This document shows, piece by piece, positions 5,972 through 12,999 of a stretch of 12,999 nucleotides of DNA. Source of the stretch: Opitutia bacterium UBA957. GTDB taxonomy: Bacteria; Verrucomicrobiota; Verrucomicrobiia; Opitutales; UBA953. Below the pieces are notes generated by a model that did not search any database, had not been told where the DNA came from, and saw nothing but the letters and a program-made list of their open reading frames with translations. Numbering within the stretch: position 1 is the stretch's first letter; each line of letters starts with the position of its first letter. The position numbers and the translations under genes were made by a program. The stretch lies in the NCBI GenBank assembly GCA_002293065.1, contig DBCN01000093.1, forward strand, positions 1-12,999, in the 5' to 3' direction.

Positions 5972-7155
5972 GGTGAAAGCATGCCGGCCCCGGCGGAGGC
6001 CAGGGCGGAGGCGACGGCGATGGCGCAGGCCAGGGCGACGAGGAACGCCGCGATCATCAGGCCGCCGGCAAGCAGTCGGATGGCGGAGGATTGGGCGGCA
6101 TCGCGTTCCTCCGCGAGCGCGGCGGCAAGCCCCGCTAGGGAATCCGCGATGGCGCCCGATTCCTCGCCGGCGGCGAGGGCGTCCGCATCCCGCGCAGGGA
6201 GAAATCCTCGGGCCAGCAGCGCGGTCGAAGGTCGTTCGCCTCCGGCCACGTCCGAACGGGCGCGGCGCAGCGACTCCTTGAGGTGGAGGTTGGGGCAGGC
6301 CTCGGCGGCGTGTCCCATCGCTTCGGACAACGGTACGCCTCCGCGGAGCAGCGAAGCGAGTACGGCGCAGGTTTCGGCACGGGCAGATAGCCCGATGAGC
6401 TGGCCGAGCACCGGCACCTTGAGCAACCAAGCATCCTTGCGAGCCTTGGCGCTCGCCGAAGAACGTGAGGATCCGATCCAGAGGGATGCCGACGCGATGA
6501 TGGCTGTGACGATGGGGACGATGATGACAGCTTGCCGAGCGAAGGCCGCCGCCAAGCCTCCTGTAGGTTGCCCCGGTGTCTGCGCTGCGGCCATCGCGAC
6601 TTCTTCGAGCTTGGGCAGGAGCAGGGTGACGAAGAGCACGAGGACCGCGTAGGCCATGCATGCGATCAGGGCAGGGTAGGCGATGGCCGCTAGCGCCGCC
6701 TGCCGCGCCTGCTTCCTCCGTCGCATCAAGGCGTCGAGGGATTCGAAAGCAGTCGTGAGGTCGCCGGCAGCCTCGCCGGCCCGCAACAAAGCGGAGGCGT
6801 GCGACGGGAAGCCGCGTTCTGTGCCAACGCTCGCATGCAACGGGATTCCTGAGGCTGTTTCTTGCCAGATTTCCTTGGCAAGCGACGCCGTCTTCGGGTC
6901 GGCGCTGCGTCTTGAAAGTGTGCGCAGGGCTTCGCCCGCGGTGAGGCCTGATTTGAGCAGGGGCTTAAGACGGGATACGAGGTCGGACGCTGCTTCGACG
7001 CTGCCTTTTCTCTTTTGCTGTGCGGAGGTCTTGTCCTCGAGGAGTTCCGAAGGCTCGATTCCGCGGGCCGCTAATGACCGCAAAGCCTCCCTGCGGTCAC
7101 TTGCACGAACCGTTCCAGTGTTTGCCTGATTATCCTTCCAGCGAAAATCAGCCAT
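5968..7155 (-). CDS. gspF: GspF inner-membrane platform protein
   Basis: This 395-residue protein has the duplicated T2SSF architecture. A short N-terminal part (FRWKDNQANTGTVRASDRREALRSL) resembles the usual GspF start. A first cytoplasmic helical domain (about 55-150) contains LLKSGLTAGEALRTL and LLRAGEAAGDL. Membrane segments lie at about 153-181 and 206-228. A second copy (about 245-350) contains AVLASLLRGGVPLSEAM and LAAGEESGAIADSL. A last membrane helix lies at 360-385. GspF sits in the inner membrane and couples the GspE ATPase to pseudopilin assembly. Length is close to the family norm of about 400. The start ATG at 7155 overlaps the gspE stop by 8 bases. Confidence 0.95.
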   Translation of the reverse strand: MADFRWKDNQANTGTVRASDRREALRSLAARGIEPSELLEDKTSAQQKRKGSVEAASDLVSRLKPLLKSGLTAGEALRTLSRRSADPKTASLAKEIWQETASGIPLHASVGTERGFPSHASALLRAGEAAGDLTTAFESLDALMRRRKQARQAALAAIAYPALIACMAYAVLVLFVTLLLPKLEEVAMAAAQTPGQPTGGLAAAFARQAVIIVPIVTAIIASASLWIGSSRSSASAKARKDAWLLKVPVLGQLIGLSARAETCAVLASLLRGGVPLSEAMGHAAEACPNLHLKESLRRARSDVAGGERPSTALLARGFLPARDADALAAGEESGAIADSLAGLAAALAEERDAAQSSAIRLLAGGLMIAAFLVALACAIAVASALASAGAGMLSP

Positions 7156-8737
7156 GGGCGTCCGCGCAGCGCAGGGCTGCTTCGGCCAAGGTAGTGATGC
7201 CGGCTTCAGCGGCGCGGAGGGCTTCTTCCGGCAACGTGATCATCCCTTCGGAGATCGCCAAGGAGCGCACCTCGGTGGCCGAGGCGCGGTTTGCGATTAA
7301 GGCGCGGACGGCGGCGGAGGCCCGCAATGCTTCGGCGATGGCGGTGCGGCCGCGGTAGCCGCCACGGCAGAATCGGCAACCCGCGCCTTCGCGGAGTCCT
7401 TCCGGTTTTGGGGTGCGCCCCAAGGCTCTTCCGGCGGCTGCGATGAGTTCGGTCGAGAGGACTGGCTTCTTTGCGCACTCTGGACAAATCTTGCGCACGA
7501 GGCGTTGCGAGGCCGCGAGCCGGAGCGACGAGGCCAGTAGGAAGGGTTCGACCCCCAGGTCGCGGAGGCGTTCGACGGCTCCGGCGGAATCGTTGGCGTG
7601 CAGGGTCGTGAGCACAAGGTGTCCGGTGAGCGAGGCGCGGACGGCGATGTCGGCGGTTTCCCGGTCCCGGATCTCACCGACTAGGATGAGGTCTGGGTCT
7701 TGTCGGAGCACGCTACGTAGAACCTGCGCGAAGCCGAGCCCGAGTTCCGAACGTACCTGGACTTGGACAGCGCCCGGCAATTCACGTTCAACCGGATCTT
7801 CGACCGTCACTGCCCGCAGGCCAGGCCTCATCCCGGAACGCATGAGTGCGGCCAAGGTGGTCGTCTTGCCGGAACCCGTCGGGCCGGTCACGACGATGAT
7901 GCCATGAGGGGACGCCGTGGCCTCGGAGAAAGCGGAGAGGGCCGCGGACGGCAGCCCGAGTTCGGCCAGCACGGGCGGAGTGGATTCCGTTTCCAACAGG
8001 CGGAGTGAGACGCTCTCGCCGTGCACCGCAGGCAACGTCGATACGCGTACGTCGAATCGTCGCCCGCCCGTCTCCGCGGTGAACCGTCCGTCTTGAGGCG
8101 TGCGGCGTTCCGAAAGGTCCAGCTTGGCCATGACCTTTAGTCGGGCCACCACCGAACGACGAAGGGCGGAGGCTCCGGAGGGAAGAGGGACCGCTTCAAG
8201 TTCCCCGTCCACGCGCATGCGGATGGCCAATTCCCGTCCCCATGGTTCGACATGGATGTCCGTGGCGCCTTCGCCGGCGGCCCTGGAGAGCAATCCTTCG
8301 ACCAGTTTCGCGGCCGCTGCGTCGTCACCAGCGTCGTCCTCGATGTCGACTTCCTGCGGGGCCAGGTCCTCGGTTCCCTCCAGCGTGGCGGCGGCGACGC
8401 CAAAGCGTGCGGCGAACGCCGAATCCAAGGCGGGGGCCGCAACGATTACCCATGTCGGCCTGATGCCAAGGGTGGCGCGAGCCCAAGCCTCGATTGAGGC
8501 GTCCGGTGCCCAGGTGGTGGCGAGTGCCACGCCTTCCGTGCCATTGAGCGGCAAGGCATGAAGCGAGGAAAGGAATGCCAGCGGCGCGACGGACGCCGGA
8601 TCGTGATGCCAATCGGGCTCCGCGGAGAAAGTGAGCCCTGCTTCCTTGGCGATGAGCGGCGCGGCTTGCTCGGGACGGATTCCTAGTTCTTGGGCGCGCC
8701 GCCGTTGCAAGACGGATCGATCGAGGGTGGCGCTCAT
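7148..8737 (-). CDS. gspE: GspE secretion ATPase
   Basis: This 529-residue protein is the cytoplasmic hexameric motor that powers pseudopilus assembly. An N-terminal T2SSE_N-like domain spans roughly 1-120. The ATPase core has Walker A GPTGSGKTT (285-293), an Asp box VTVEDPVE (310-317), Walker B DPDLILVGEIRD (347-358) and a His box TGHLVLTTLHAND (371-383). A tetracysteine zinc site is formed by CPEC (418-421) and CRFC (454-457), a hallmark of GspE and PilB rather than PilT. VEGLLSRAAGEGATDIHVEP (146-165) begins the conserved N2 domain. The start overlaps the gspC stop by 4 bases. All catalytic motifs appear intact. Confidence 0.97.
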   Translation of the reverse strand: MSATLDRSVLQRRRAQELGIRPEQAAPLIAKEAGLTFSAEPDWHHDPASVAPLAFLSSLHALPLNGTEGVALATTWAPDASIEAWARATLGIRPTWVIVAAPALDSAFAARFGVAAATLEGTEDLAPQEVDIEDDAGDDAAAAKLVEGLLSRAAGEGATDIHVEPWGRELAIRMRVDGELEAVPLPSGASALRRSVVARLKVMAKLDLSERRTPQDGRFTAETGGRRFDVRVSTLPAVHGESVSLRLLETESTPPVLAELGLPSAALSAFSEATASPHGIIVVTGPTGSGKTTTLAALMRSGMRPGLRAVTVEDPVERELPGAVQVQVRSELGLGFAQVLRSVLRQDPDLILVGEIRDRETADIAVRASLTGHLVLTTLHANDSAGAVERLRDLGVEPFLLASSLRLAASQRLVRKICPECAKKPVLSTELIAAAGRALGRTPKPEGLREGAGCRFCRGGYRGRTAIAEALRASAAVRALIANRASATEVRSLAISEGMITLPEEALRAAEAGITTLAEAALRCADAHG

Positions 8738-9183
8738 CGCTGCGGGACTCGGAGCCTTTGCCGCTGGATGGTTTCCTCCGGGGGCGGTGGCGAGGCGGGT
8801 TTGGGTTGTGGCTGCTCCGTGCGCGTGAAAGCAGCAGGTGCGACGTAAGAGGAGGTGTTCGGTTGCGAGCCAGGTTTAGGCAGGGAAACCGATACGGCCT
8901 TCCCGTCCTTGCGTAGCGACGCAGAACGGAGGTCATCGGACACGGATTCCAGCGTCCAGCCTGCAAACGAACTTCCGACTGATACCCATGAAGCCAAGCC
9001 GCTCGCCGGATCCTTGAGGCTCGCGATGGGCCCGTTAGGCGTCGTGACGATGCCCGTCAGGCGAGGCGAGCCCGGTTCGGTGGTCGCGGTCGTGATGGAG
9101 CGCCCGAACGGGGGCCGCTCGTTCAGGGTGGTGACCGGCGGTACGGGCGTCGCTGCCGCGAGCATGGCGAGGGCGCCGATCAT
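8734..9183 (-). CDS. gspC: GspC/PilP-like periplasmic linker protein, short and without PDZ domain
   Basis: This 149-residue protein lies between gspD and gspE. The short hydrophobic N-terminus (IGALAMLAAATPVPP) could be a signal peptide or weak anchor. Residues about 23-103 resemble the GspC homology region / PilP fold: RPPFGR, then RLTGIVTTPNGPIASLKDP, a WVSVGSSFAGWTLESVSDD strand and SASLRKDGKAVSVSLP. This domain binds the N0 domain of the secretin and connects it to the inner-membrane platform. The C-terminus is proline-rich (QPQPKPASPPPPEE, about 124-137) where canonical GspC proteins have a PDZ domain or coiled coil. Canonical GspC is about 270-300 residues. Assignment relies on fold-like pattern and position; PilP-like is an equal description. 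Confidence 0.72.
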   Translation of the reverse strand: MIGALAMLAAATPVPPVTTLNERPPFGRSITTATTEPGSPRLTGIVTTPNGPIASLKDPASGLASWVSVGSSFAGWTLESVSDDLRSASLRKDGKAVSVSLPKPGSQPNTSSYVAPAAFTRTEQPQPKPASPPPPEETIQRQRLRVPQR

Positions 9184-10976
9184 CGAGGGGCGAGGGCTTC
9201 TTGGGCGCTCTTGGATGCCTCGTCCTTCTTGGAGGTCGCTGGTGCCAAGTTGTCGCCTGATTCCACGGTGGGACGTAGCAGGATGACGAGTTCACGCGTC
9301 TCCGAGACGTTCTGGTTCGAGGTGAACAGGTTGCCCAGGAGCGGTATTGAACCGAGCAGCCAGACCTTGGATTCCACCTTACGTTCGGTGGAGGCACGCA
9401 GGCCGGCCAATGCCACTACGCCGCCATCCGCGACGGTGACTTGCGAGGAGGCCTCACGCTTGCCGATGATGGGTTGCTCGTTACGGTCGATGGTCGTTGT
9501 TCCGACAATGTTCTCGACGAGTTGGGACACCTGCATCTGCACCGAACGGTCGGAACCTACGCGGGGCGTCACCTCAAGCTTGATGCCGATGTCGCGGTAG
9601 GTGACCGTCGAGCGGCTCACCGTCGCGGAGGCGAGGTCGGACTGAGAACCGGTTACGATCGGTTGGGATTGGCTGACGTTTACGATGGCTCGCGATGCAT
9701 GCGAGGTGACGACCGTAGGCGTGGACAGCACCTTCACGCGGGTGTTCTGGGCGGCGATGCCTAGCACCGCCTGCAGCGAACGGGGGCCGGTGGTGCCGCG
9801 CAACGTGAGCGCAGGGGAGCTGGCTCCGGGTACGCTATCGGTCGACATGTTGAACGAGGATGAGCCGACTGCGTCAGTGATCCCTAGGGCGGCGAGACCG
9901 CTGACTTCGCCATCGCCCAGCGTCACTTCGGCGATGACGACTTCGATGCGCACCTGAGCCAGACGCGAGTCGAGGCTCCTCAGGAGTTCGCGCAGGCGTT
10001 CCTGGTCGGAAGGCAGGCCCACGGCCACGAGCGAGTTGGAGCGCTTGTCGGGGAAGACCGAGAACCCTTGGCTGAACTGGTTGGCGTCCGCCTTCTGGGC
10101 GCCGGGCATCGCCCGGCCTCCGGTGGCGATTTCCTTCACCAGCGCGGCGACATCCGCGGAATCGGCCTGCTTGAGCAGGTGCACCTCCGTCTTGACCGAC
10201 GAACCTGGAGCTTTGTCCAGTTCGGCGACGAGCGCGATGGTTTCCTCCAGGCGAGCGGCGGGGGCGGTGACGAGTACGCGGCTACCGTCGCCGAGCGGTT
10301 CCACCGAAATTTCGGCGCCGACGCGGTCGCGCAGGGCCCCGGTCTGCAGGCTTTTGAATTCACGGGCGAGATCGCTTCCTCGCGCCGCTTTGAGTTCGAT
10401 GGTCTTCACGGCGGATTCCTTCTCGATCAGGTTGAGGATCCGGTCCATGCGCTGGATGTTCGTGAGCGAATCCGTGACGAGCAGCGTGCCCGCTGAAGCG
10501 AGCGTTTGAACCTTCGACGAGCCAGGGGTGGAAAGGTCCCGCAGCACGGTCTCCGCTTGGGCGACGGATACCTTGGAAGGACGGAACATGCGGGTCACCA
10601 CGCGTTGGCTCGCAGGTAGGCTGGCGACCTCGCCTGTGATGAATTCGGGTGCCTCGTTCGCCGCTCGGGCTGCCGGGACAGCTCGGACCGTGCCAGGGCC
10701 AGCAGGGACGAGGGCTACCCCGTTGACGGCGAGCAGGCTTTCGAGTGCGGCTGCCGCGGCGACGGGCGTCATCGGTGTAGCTGTCTCATGCGTGATGCGG
10801 GTCATGGGTAGTCCCGGGGATGAAATCACCGTCACTCCTGCTAGTTTTCCGTAGAGGGCGAGGGCTTGCGGCAAGTCTTCATCGGAGAGCGCCAGGCGAA
10901 CCGTGCCTGCCGGGGCAGGTTCGGCGGCGTGCGTGGCCGTGGCCAGTAGGAGCGCGAGGATGAAACGGGAATTCAT
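9180..10976 (-). CDS. gspD: GspD outer-membrane secretin
   Basis: This 598-residue protein forms the outer-membrane exit channel. I chose ATG 10976: it gives a clean signal peptide (NSRFILALLLATATHA) and the 4-base ATGA overlap with gspM, whereas the ATG at 11000 adds eight residues and spoils the signal. The mature N-terminus holds an N0/STN-like domain (about 24-90, VRLALSDEDLPQALALYGKL). N1, N2 and N3 modules follow at roughly 118-335. The secretin domain (about 345-570) has VEVVIAEV-like IEVVIAEVTLGDG, VKVLSTPTVVT, YRDIGIKLEVTPRV, VADGGVVALAGL and LLGSIPLLGNLFTS, ending RELVILLRPTV. The charged tail after residue 572 lacks an obvious pilotin-binding motif. No pilotin gene is seen. Confidence 0.96.
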   Translation of the reverse strand: MNSRFILALLLATATHAAEPAPAGTVRLALSDEDLPQALALYGKLAGVTVISSPGLPMTRITHETATPMTPVAAAAALESLLAVNGVALVPAGPGTVRAVPAARAANEAPEFITGEVASLPASQRVVTRMFRPSKVSVAQAETVLRDLSTPGSSKVQTLASAGTLLVTDSLTNIQRMDRILNLIEKESAVKTIELKAARGSDLAREFKSLQTGALRDRVGAEISVEPLGDGSRVLVTAPAARLEETIALVAELDKAPGSSVKTEVHLLKQADSADVAALVKEIATGGRAMPGAQKADANQFSQGFSVFPDKRSNSLVAVGLPSDQERLRELLRSLDSRLAQVRIEVVIAEVTLGDGEVSGLAALGITDAVGSSSFNMSTDSVPGASSPALTLRGTTGPRSLQAVLGIAAQNTRVKVLSTPTVVTSHASRAIVNVSQSQPIVTGSQSDLASATVSRSTVTYRDIGIKLEVTPRVGSDRSVQMQVSQLVENIVGTTTIDRNEQPIIGKREASSQVTVADGGVVALAGLRASTERKVESKVWLLGSIPLLGNLFTSNQNVSETRELVILLRPTVESGDNLAPATSKKDEASKSAQEALAPR

Positions 10977-11425
10977 GGGTCTAGTTGGAGTACTTCGCAT
11001 TCGAGGACGAGGTCGATGCGGCCGTCTGCGCCGGTCGAGTCGATGCGTAGCGAAGAAGGGTAGCAGGCGGCCGGCATGTTAGCGGCGAGCTTGGTCGCGT
11101 TGTTCAGGTGGGTCGCCGGTGCATTGAGGCGCACCCGATGGACGGTGCCGCGTCCACGCTTGGTCGAAGAGACTGGAGCCACCTCGCCTTGGATGCCTGC
11201 GGCTTTGGCCGCATCCGACACCACAGCAAGCGCACCCACCGGAGTCATGCCTTCGGCTTTCTTGATGATGGCTTCATCGATGGCAGGTGCCTTGGGCATC
11301 GTGTCACGTGAAGCCTGCTTGGACTTGAGATCGGCGCGTTCCGACCAGCGTGACCAAACGTCACCTGCGACGAACAAGCAGGCCAGCGTTAGCAGTAAGG
11401 TGATGATGGGCCGAAGCGGGCTCAT
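10973..11425 (-). CDS. gspM: GspM-like inner-membrane protein
   Basis: This 150-residue bitopic protein has a short cytoplasmic N-terminus, one membrane segment (about 6-23, IITLLLTLACLFVAGDVW) and a periplasmic part. KAPAIDEAIIKKAEGMTPVGALAVVSDAAKAAGIQ begins a ferredoxin-like domain that ends in RIDLVLECEVLQLD, the pattern seen in GspM and PilO. GspM pairs with GspL in the inner-membrane assembly platform. It overlaps gspL upstream and gspD downstream by 4 bases each. Sequence similarity in this family is always low; position next to gspL and topology carry the assignment. Confidence 0.75.
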   Translation of the reverse strand: MSPLRPIITLLLTLACLFVAGDVWSRWSERADLKSKQASRDTMPKAPAIDEAIIKKAEGMTPVGALAVVSDAAKAAGIQGEVAPVSSTKRGRGTVHRVRLNAPATHLNNATKLAANMPAACYPSSLRIDSTGADGRIDLVLECEVLQLDP

Positions 11426-12432
11426 GGCGTCTTGCTGCCGAGTCCGGCTTTAGGTTCAGCGGTCAGTTCGAAGGTTCCTCCGCCGGCGCCGATGCTGGCT
11501 CGGGTGATGGTCGCTGAGTTAAACCATCCTGAGCCGATCGCTGCGCTGCGAAATCGGTCCACGTCGGCCGCGTCCGTCGCGGATCCTCGGACCAGTATCC
11601 GGGAGCCATCGGTGGAGAAGGATTGCCAGGTCATCCCGTCTGGGCGGGTGGCGTTGAGCGCAGATAGGTGCGCGAAGGCGCCGTCGCCGCTGAGTGAAGC
11701 GATCAAGCGTGCACGCTCGAGTTCCTTCTGGGCCTGCAGTGCGGCTGGCTCGCCTGCCTGCAGTTGCTCGGATTGCGAGGAGTTGGCTAGCCCAAGCGTG
11801 ATGTCCGCTGCTGCGAAGATGACGAGTGCTACGGCTGCGTAGGGCAGGAGGGCGGTCGCTTTCCTGAAGATTGCCAGTTTACGGAACCGCTGGTTTGCGG
11901 AACCACCGAGACGTGTTCTCGGGTCGCACGAAGCCAGGGCTTCCGCCGGTACGCGGATGGTTTCTTTTCCTTCCGGCCACTCCCAGGCTAAGCACGCCAT
12001 GCCATCCTTGTCGATGGAGGCGGAAGTCAGTCGGACTGCGGGTTGGTTGGTTTCGCTGGCAGGTACGTCCAAGATGACCTCCGTCGGCACCGAGCTCCCG
12101 GCGTTTTTGCGAACGCTGAATGCGCCTTCGGAAGTCGTTATGGTCGCTCCCGTTGACCAGTCAGGGTCGGCTGGCAAAGGAACCAAGGGTGTTGCGATTG
12201 AAAGCAACGGGCTTCCTTCGGGTAGGCAGCGCTTGGACCAGCCTGCCGAGATGATGTAGTTGTCCCCTTGGTTGCGGTTCGCGATCGATAGTTGGTCGGC
12301 GGGGAAGGGCGCCTCTGCTTCCATGGATAGCGATGCTCTCGCAACATCCCCTTGTCCGCATCTATAGACGAACCTATCCGCCGGAATCAGAACCAGGAGA
12401 GGGTAGGGGTTCTCAGTCGCCGGGCGGCTCAT
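11422..12432 (-). CDS. gspL: GspL-like inner-membrane platform protein (first gene of the secretion operon)
   Basis: This 336-residue protein has a cytoplasmic N-terminal region (1-190), one transmembrane helix (about 194-217, ALLPYAAVALVIFAAADITLG), a short coiled-coil-like stretch (219-246) and a periplasmic ferredoxin-like domain (about 266-326: MTWQSFSTDGSRILVRGSA, then FELTAEP). This is GspL/PilN topology. In canonical GspL the cytoplasmic part is an actin-like fold recruiting GspE; here it is a little short and I see no nucleotide-binding motif, as is normal for GspL. An FPADQ segment around 43-47 recalls the P-F-P-x-[DE]-x-L pattern of this family. The ATG at 12432 has no Shine-Dalgarno. 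It starts the eleven-gene operon and lies divergently from paralog B. Confidence 0.75.
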   Translation of the reverse strand: MSRPATENPYPLLVLIPADRFVYRCGQGDVARASLSMEAEAPFPADQLSIANRNQGDNYIISAGWSKRCLPEGSPLLSIATPLVPLPADPDWSTGATITTSEGAFSVRKNAGSSVPTEVILDVPASETNQPAVRLTSASIDKDGMACLAWEWPEGKETIRVPAEALASCDPRTRLGGSANQRFRKLAIFRKATALLPYAAVALVIFAAADITLGLANSSQSEQLQAGEPAALQAQKELERARLIASLSGDGAFAHLSALNATRPDGMTWQSFSTDGSRILVRGSATDAADVDRFRSAAIGSGWFNSATITRASIGAGGGTFELTAEPKAGLGSKTP

Positions 12433-12448
12433 GAACAGGGGGTGTTTC

Positions 12449-12477
12449 TGTAAACTTCAACCAGCAAGTTCCGTCAA
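12449..12477 (-). promoter_or_regulatory. Candidate promoter of the secretion operon
   Basis: On the minus strand TTGACG (12477-12472, 5 of 6 to the -35 consensus) is followed after 17 bases by TTTACA (12454-12449, 3 of 6 to the -10). The transcript would start about 10 bases before the gspL ATG, leaving almost no leader, which agrees with the absent Shine-Dalgarno. The -10 match is poor, so confidence is low. Confidence 0.3.
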
Positions 12478-12537
12478 CCGTGGACTAGGTTTCAGCCAAT
12501 TTACCAAATGTCTGGAACGTCGCCCTGTTCGTATAGG

Positions 12538-12543
12538 TATATT
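12538..12543 (+). promoter_or_regulatory. Candidate -10 element of paralog B
   Basis: TATATT (5 of 6) lies in an AT-rich patch about 60 bases before the ATG of paralog B, at a position comparable to the TATAAT upstream of paralog A. No convincing -35 is present at 16-18 bp. The implied leader includes the conserved 38 bases shared by both genes. Confidence 0.3.
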
Positions 12544-12565
12544 ATTTTCTCGTTTATGTTGCTAT

Positions 12566-12683
12566 GGGATGGACAGACCCACGGGCCCGGTTTGTCTCCG
12601 GTGATGCGTCCCGCTTGCCCCCGCGGCCTTGCCGCCTTGCGTACTCGTTTTTCCGGCTGGTTGCGGAGGGTGACGCTGGCGCT
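12566..12683 (+). repeat. 118-bp inverted repeat, right copy (leader plus first 26 codons of paralog B)
   Basis: This is the inverted partner of 253-370, with 5 mismatches over 118 bases. It comprises 38 bases of leader, including a palindromic GGGCCC and a CCGG-7-CCGG mini-hairpin immediately before the start, and the first 26 codons. Identity ends sharply at both sides. Confidence 0.9.
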
Positions 12684-12999
12684 GACGCTCATCCCCTTGG
12701 CGGCCGGGGCCGTCATCTACACCTCGGACGCCGACCTGGCCGCCAAGCTCCAAGCCTTCATCACGAGGGTGATCATCGAGCCGGTGCGCATCTGCTGCAA
12801 CGCCGAGATCGGCGGGCGCGTCGTCTGGGTCATCGACCTGGACGGGCCCGGCAACGTCGACCCCTGCGCCAAGCCGAAGGATGACATCAACGGTATGTCC
12901 ACGGTCCGCAACTCGAGTTCGATCGACGTGCAGATGATGAACTACCGGCACTGGGCGTTCGAGTGGAAGGCGCCGGGGGATTCGGCGGGGGCGGGCTGC
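12604..12999 (+). CDS. Flanking paralog B: putative exported protein of unknown function (partial, first 132 residues)
   Basis: The frame is open from ATG 12604 to the right edge with no stop. The N-terminus repeats paralog A: an arginine-rich n-region ending LRR, then the hydrophobic core VTLALTLIPLAAGAVIY. Shared RICCNAEIGG (about residues 62-71) and SSSIDVQ follow; between these blocks the two proteins differ strongly. After SIDVQ the visible sequence continues MMNYRHWAFEWKAPGDS. I do not recognise the family. An in-frame ATG at 12556 would add 16 residues, but paralog A has no matching upstream ATG and the leader there is preceded by an in-frame stop, so 12604 is preferred. It is transcribed away from the gspL gene. 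Export by Sec or Tat, and possibly by the adjacent T2SS, is inference. Confidence 0.7.
   Translation, partial: MRPACPRGLAALRTRFSGWLRRVTLALTLIPLAAGAVIYTSDADLAAKLQAFITRVIIEPVRICCNAEIGGRVVWVIDLDGPGNVDPCAKPKDDINGMSTVRNSSSIDVQMMNYRHWAFEWKAPGDSAGAGC

Noticed and set aside
5459..6652. Long 397-codon plus-strand open frame
   Set aside because: It lies antisense to gspF, gspG and gspH, is rich in Ala, Arg and Ser with no family motif, and is a G+C-driven shadow.
5972..6661. Upstream extension of the gspG frame (376-codon reading)
   Set aside because: The extension is an Arg/Pro-rich out-of-frame reading of gspF; the prepilin leader and ATGA overlap place the gspG start at 5971.
10977..11000. Longer gspD start at 11000
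   Set aside because: The internal ATG at 10976 gives a proper signal peptide and a 4-base overlap with gspM, matching the rest of the operon.
253..12683. Inverted repeats as transposon terminal repeats
   Set aside because: They contain gene starts and coding sequence, no transposase lies between them, and no target duplication is visible.
12501..12716. Similar small frames antisense to both flanking paralogs (169-399 plus, 12501-12716 minus)
   Set aside because: Their likeness comes from the shared 118-bp repeat read on the wrong strand; the paralog frames continue with conserved motifs.

Overview
The window carries a complete-looking core type II secretion system (T2SS) operon on the minus strand. 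It is followed by a small anchored Ig-like protein and a two-gene AbiL/RloAB-type phage-defence module. This 12-kb block is bracketed by two partial paralogous genes that point outward and share nearly identical promoter-proximal DNA. A secretin, pseudopilins and an inner-membrane platform indicate a diderm (Gram-negative) bacterium with fairly G+C-rich DNA: a hand count of 7201-7260 gives about 65 percent. Shine-Dalgarno sequences are mostly absent, and L and M precede a D-C gene order. A lineage such as Verrucomicrobiota is possible, but that is a weak inference and no gene here fixes the taxon.

Layout. 1-332 (minus, runs off the left edge): N-terminal half of flanking paralog A. 399-437: weak terminator after rloB. 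438-1073: RloB/AbiLii-like protein. 1077-2363: RloA/AbiLi-like AAA ATPase. 2417-2445: promoter-like sequence overlapping an AT-rich palindrome. 2494-3267: anchored Ig-like protein. 3452-12432: eleven overlapping minus-strand genes in transcription order gspL, M, D, C, E, F, G, H, I, J, K. 12433-12603: divergent promoter region. 12604-12999 (plus, runs off the right edge): flanking paralog B.

How the genes work together. GspE (ATPase), F, L and M form the inner-membrane motor and platform. GspC links the platform to the GspD secretin in the outer membrane. G is the major pseudopilin, and H, I, J and K are minor pseudopilins forming the tip. All eleven genes overlap, most by the 4-base ATGA arrangement, so they are almost certainly co-transcribed and translationally coupled. 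No prepilin peptidase (GspO/PilD) lies in the window, so it must be supplied from elsewhere. The RloAB pair is lower in G+C (hand count about 51 percent over 481-660) and looks like an inserted accessory module.

The most unusual structure is the flanking pair. A 118-bp inverted repeat (253-370 and 12566-12683, 5 mismatches) covers the leader and the first about 26 codons of both genes. Downstream the proteins diverge strongly except for short near-identical DNA blocks. This suggests a multicopy, recombining secreted-protein family, perhaps exported by the system between them. The function of that family is unknown to me.
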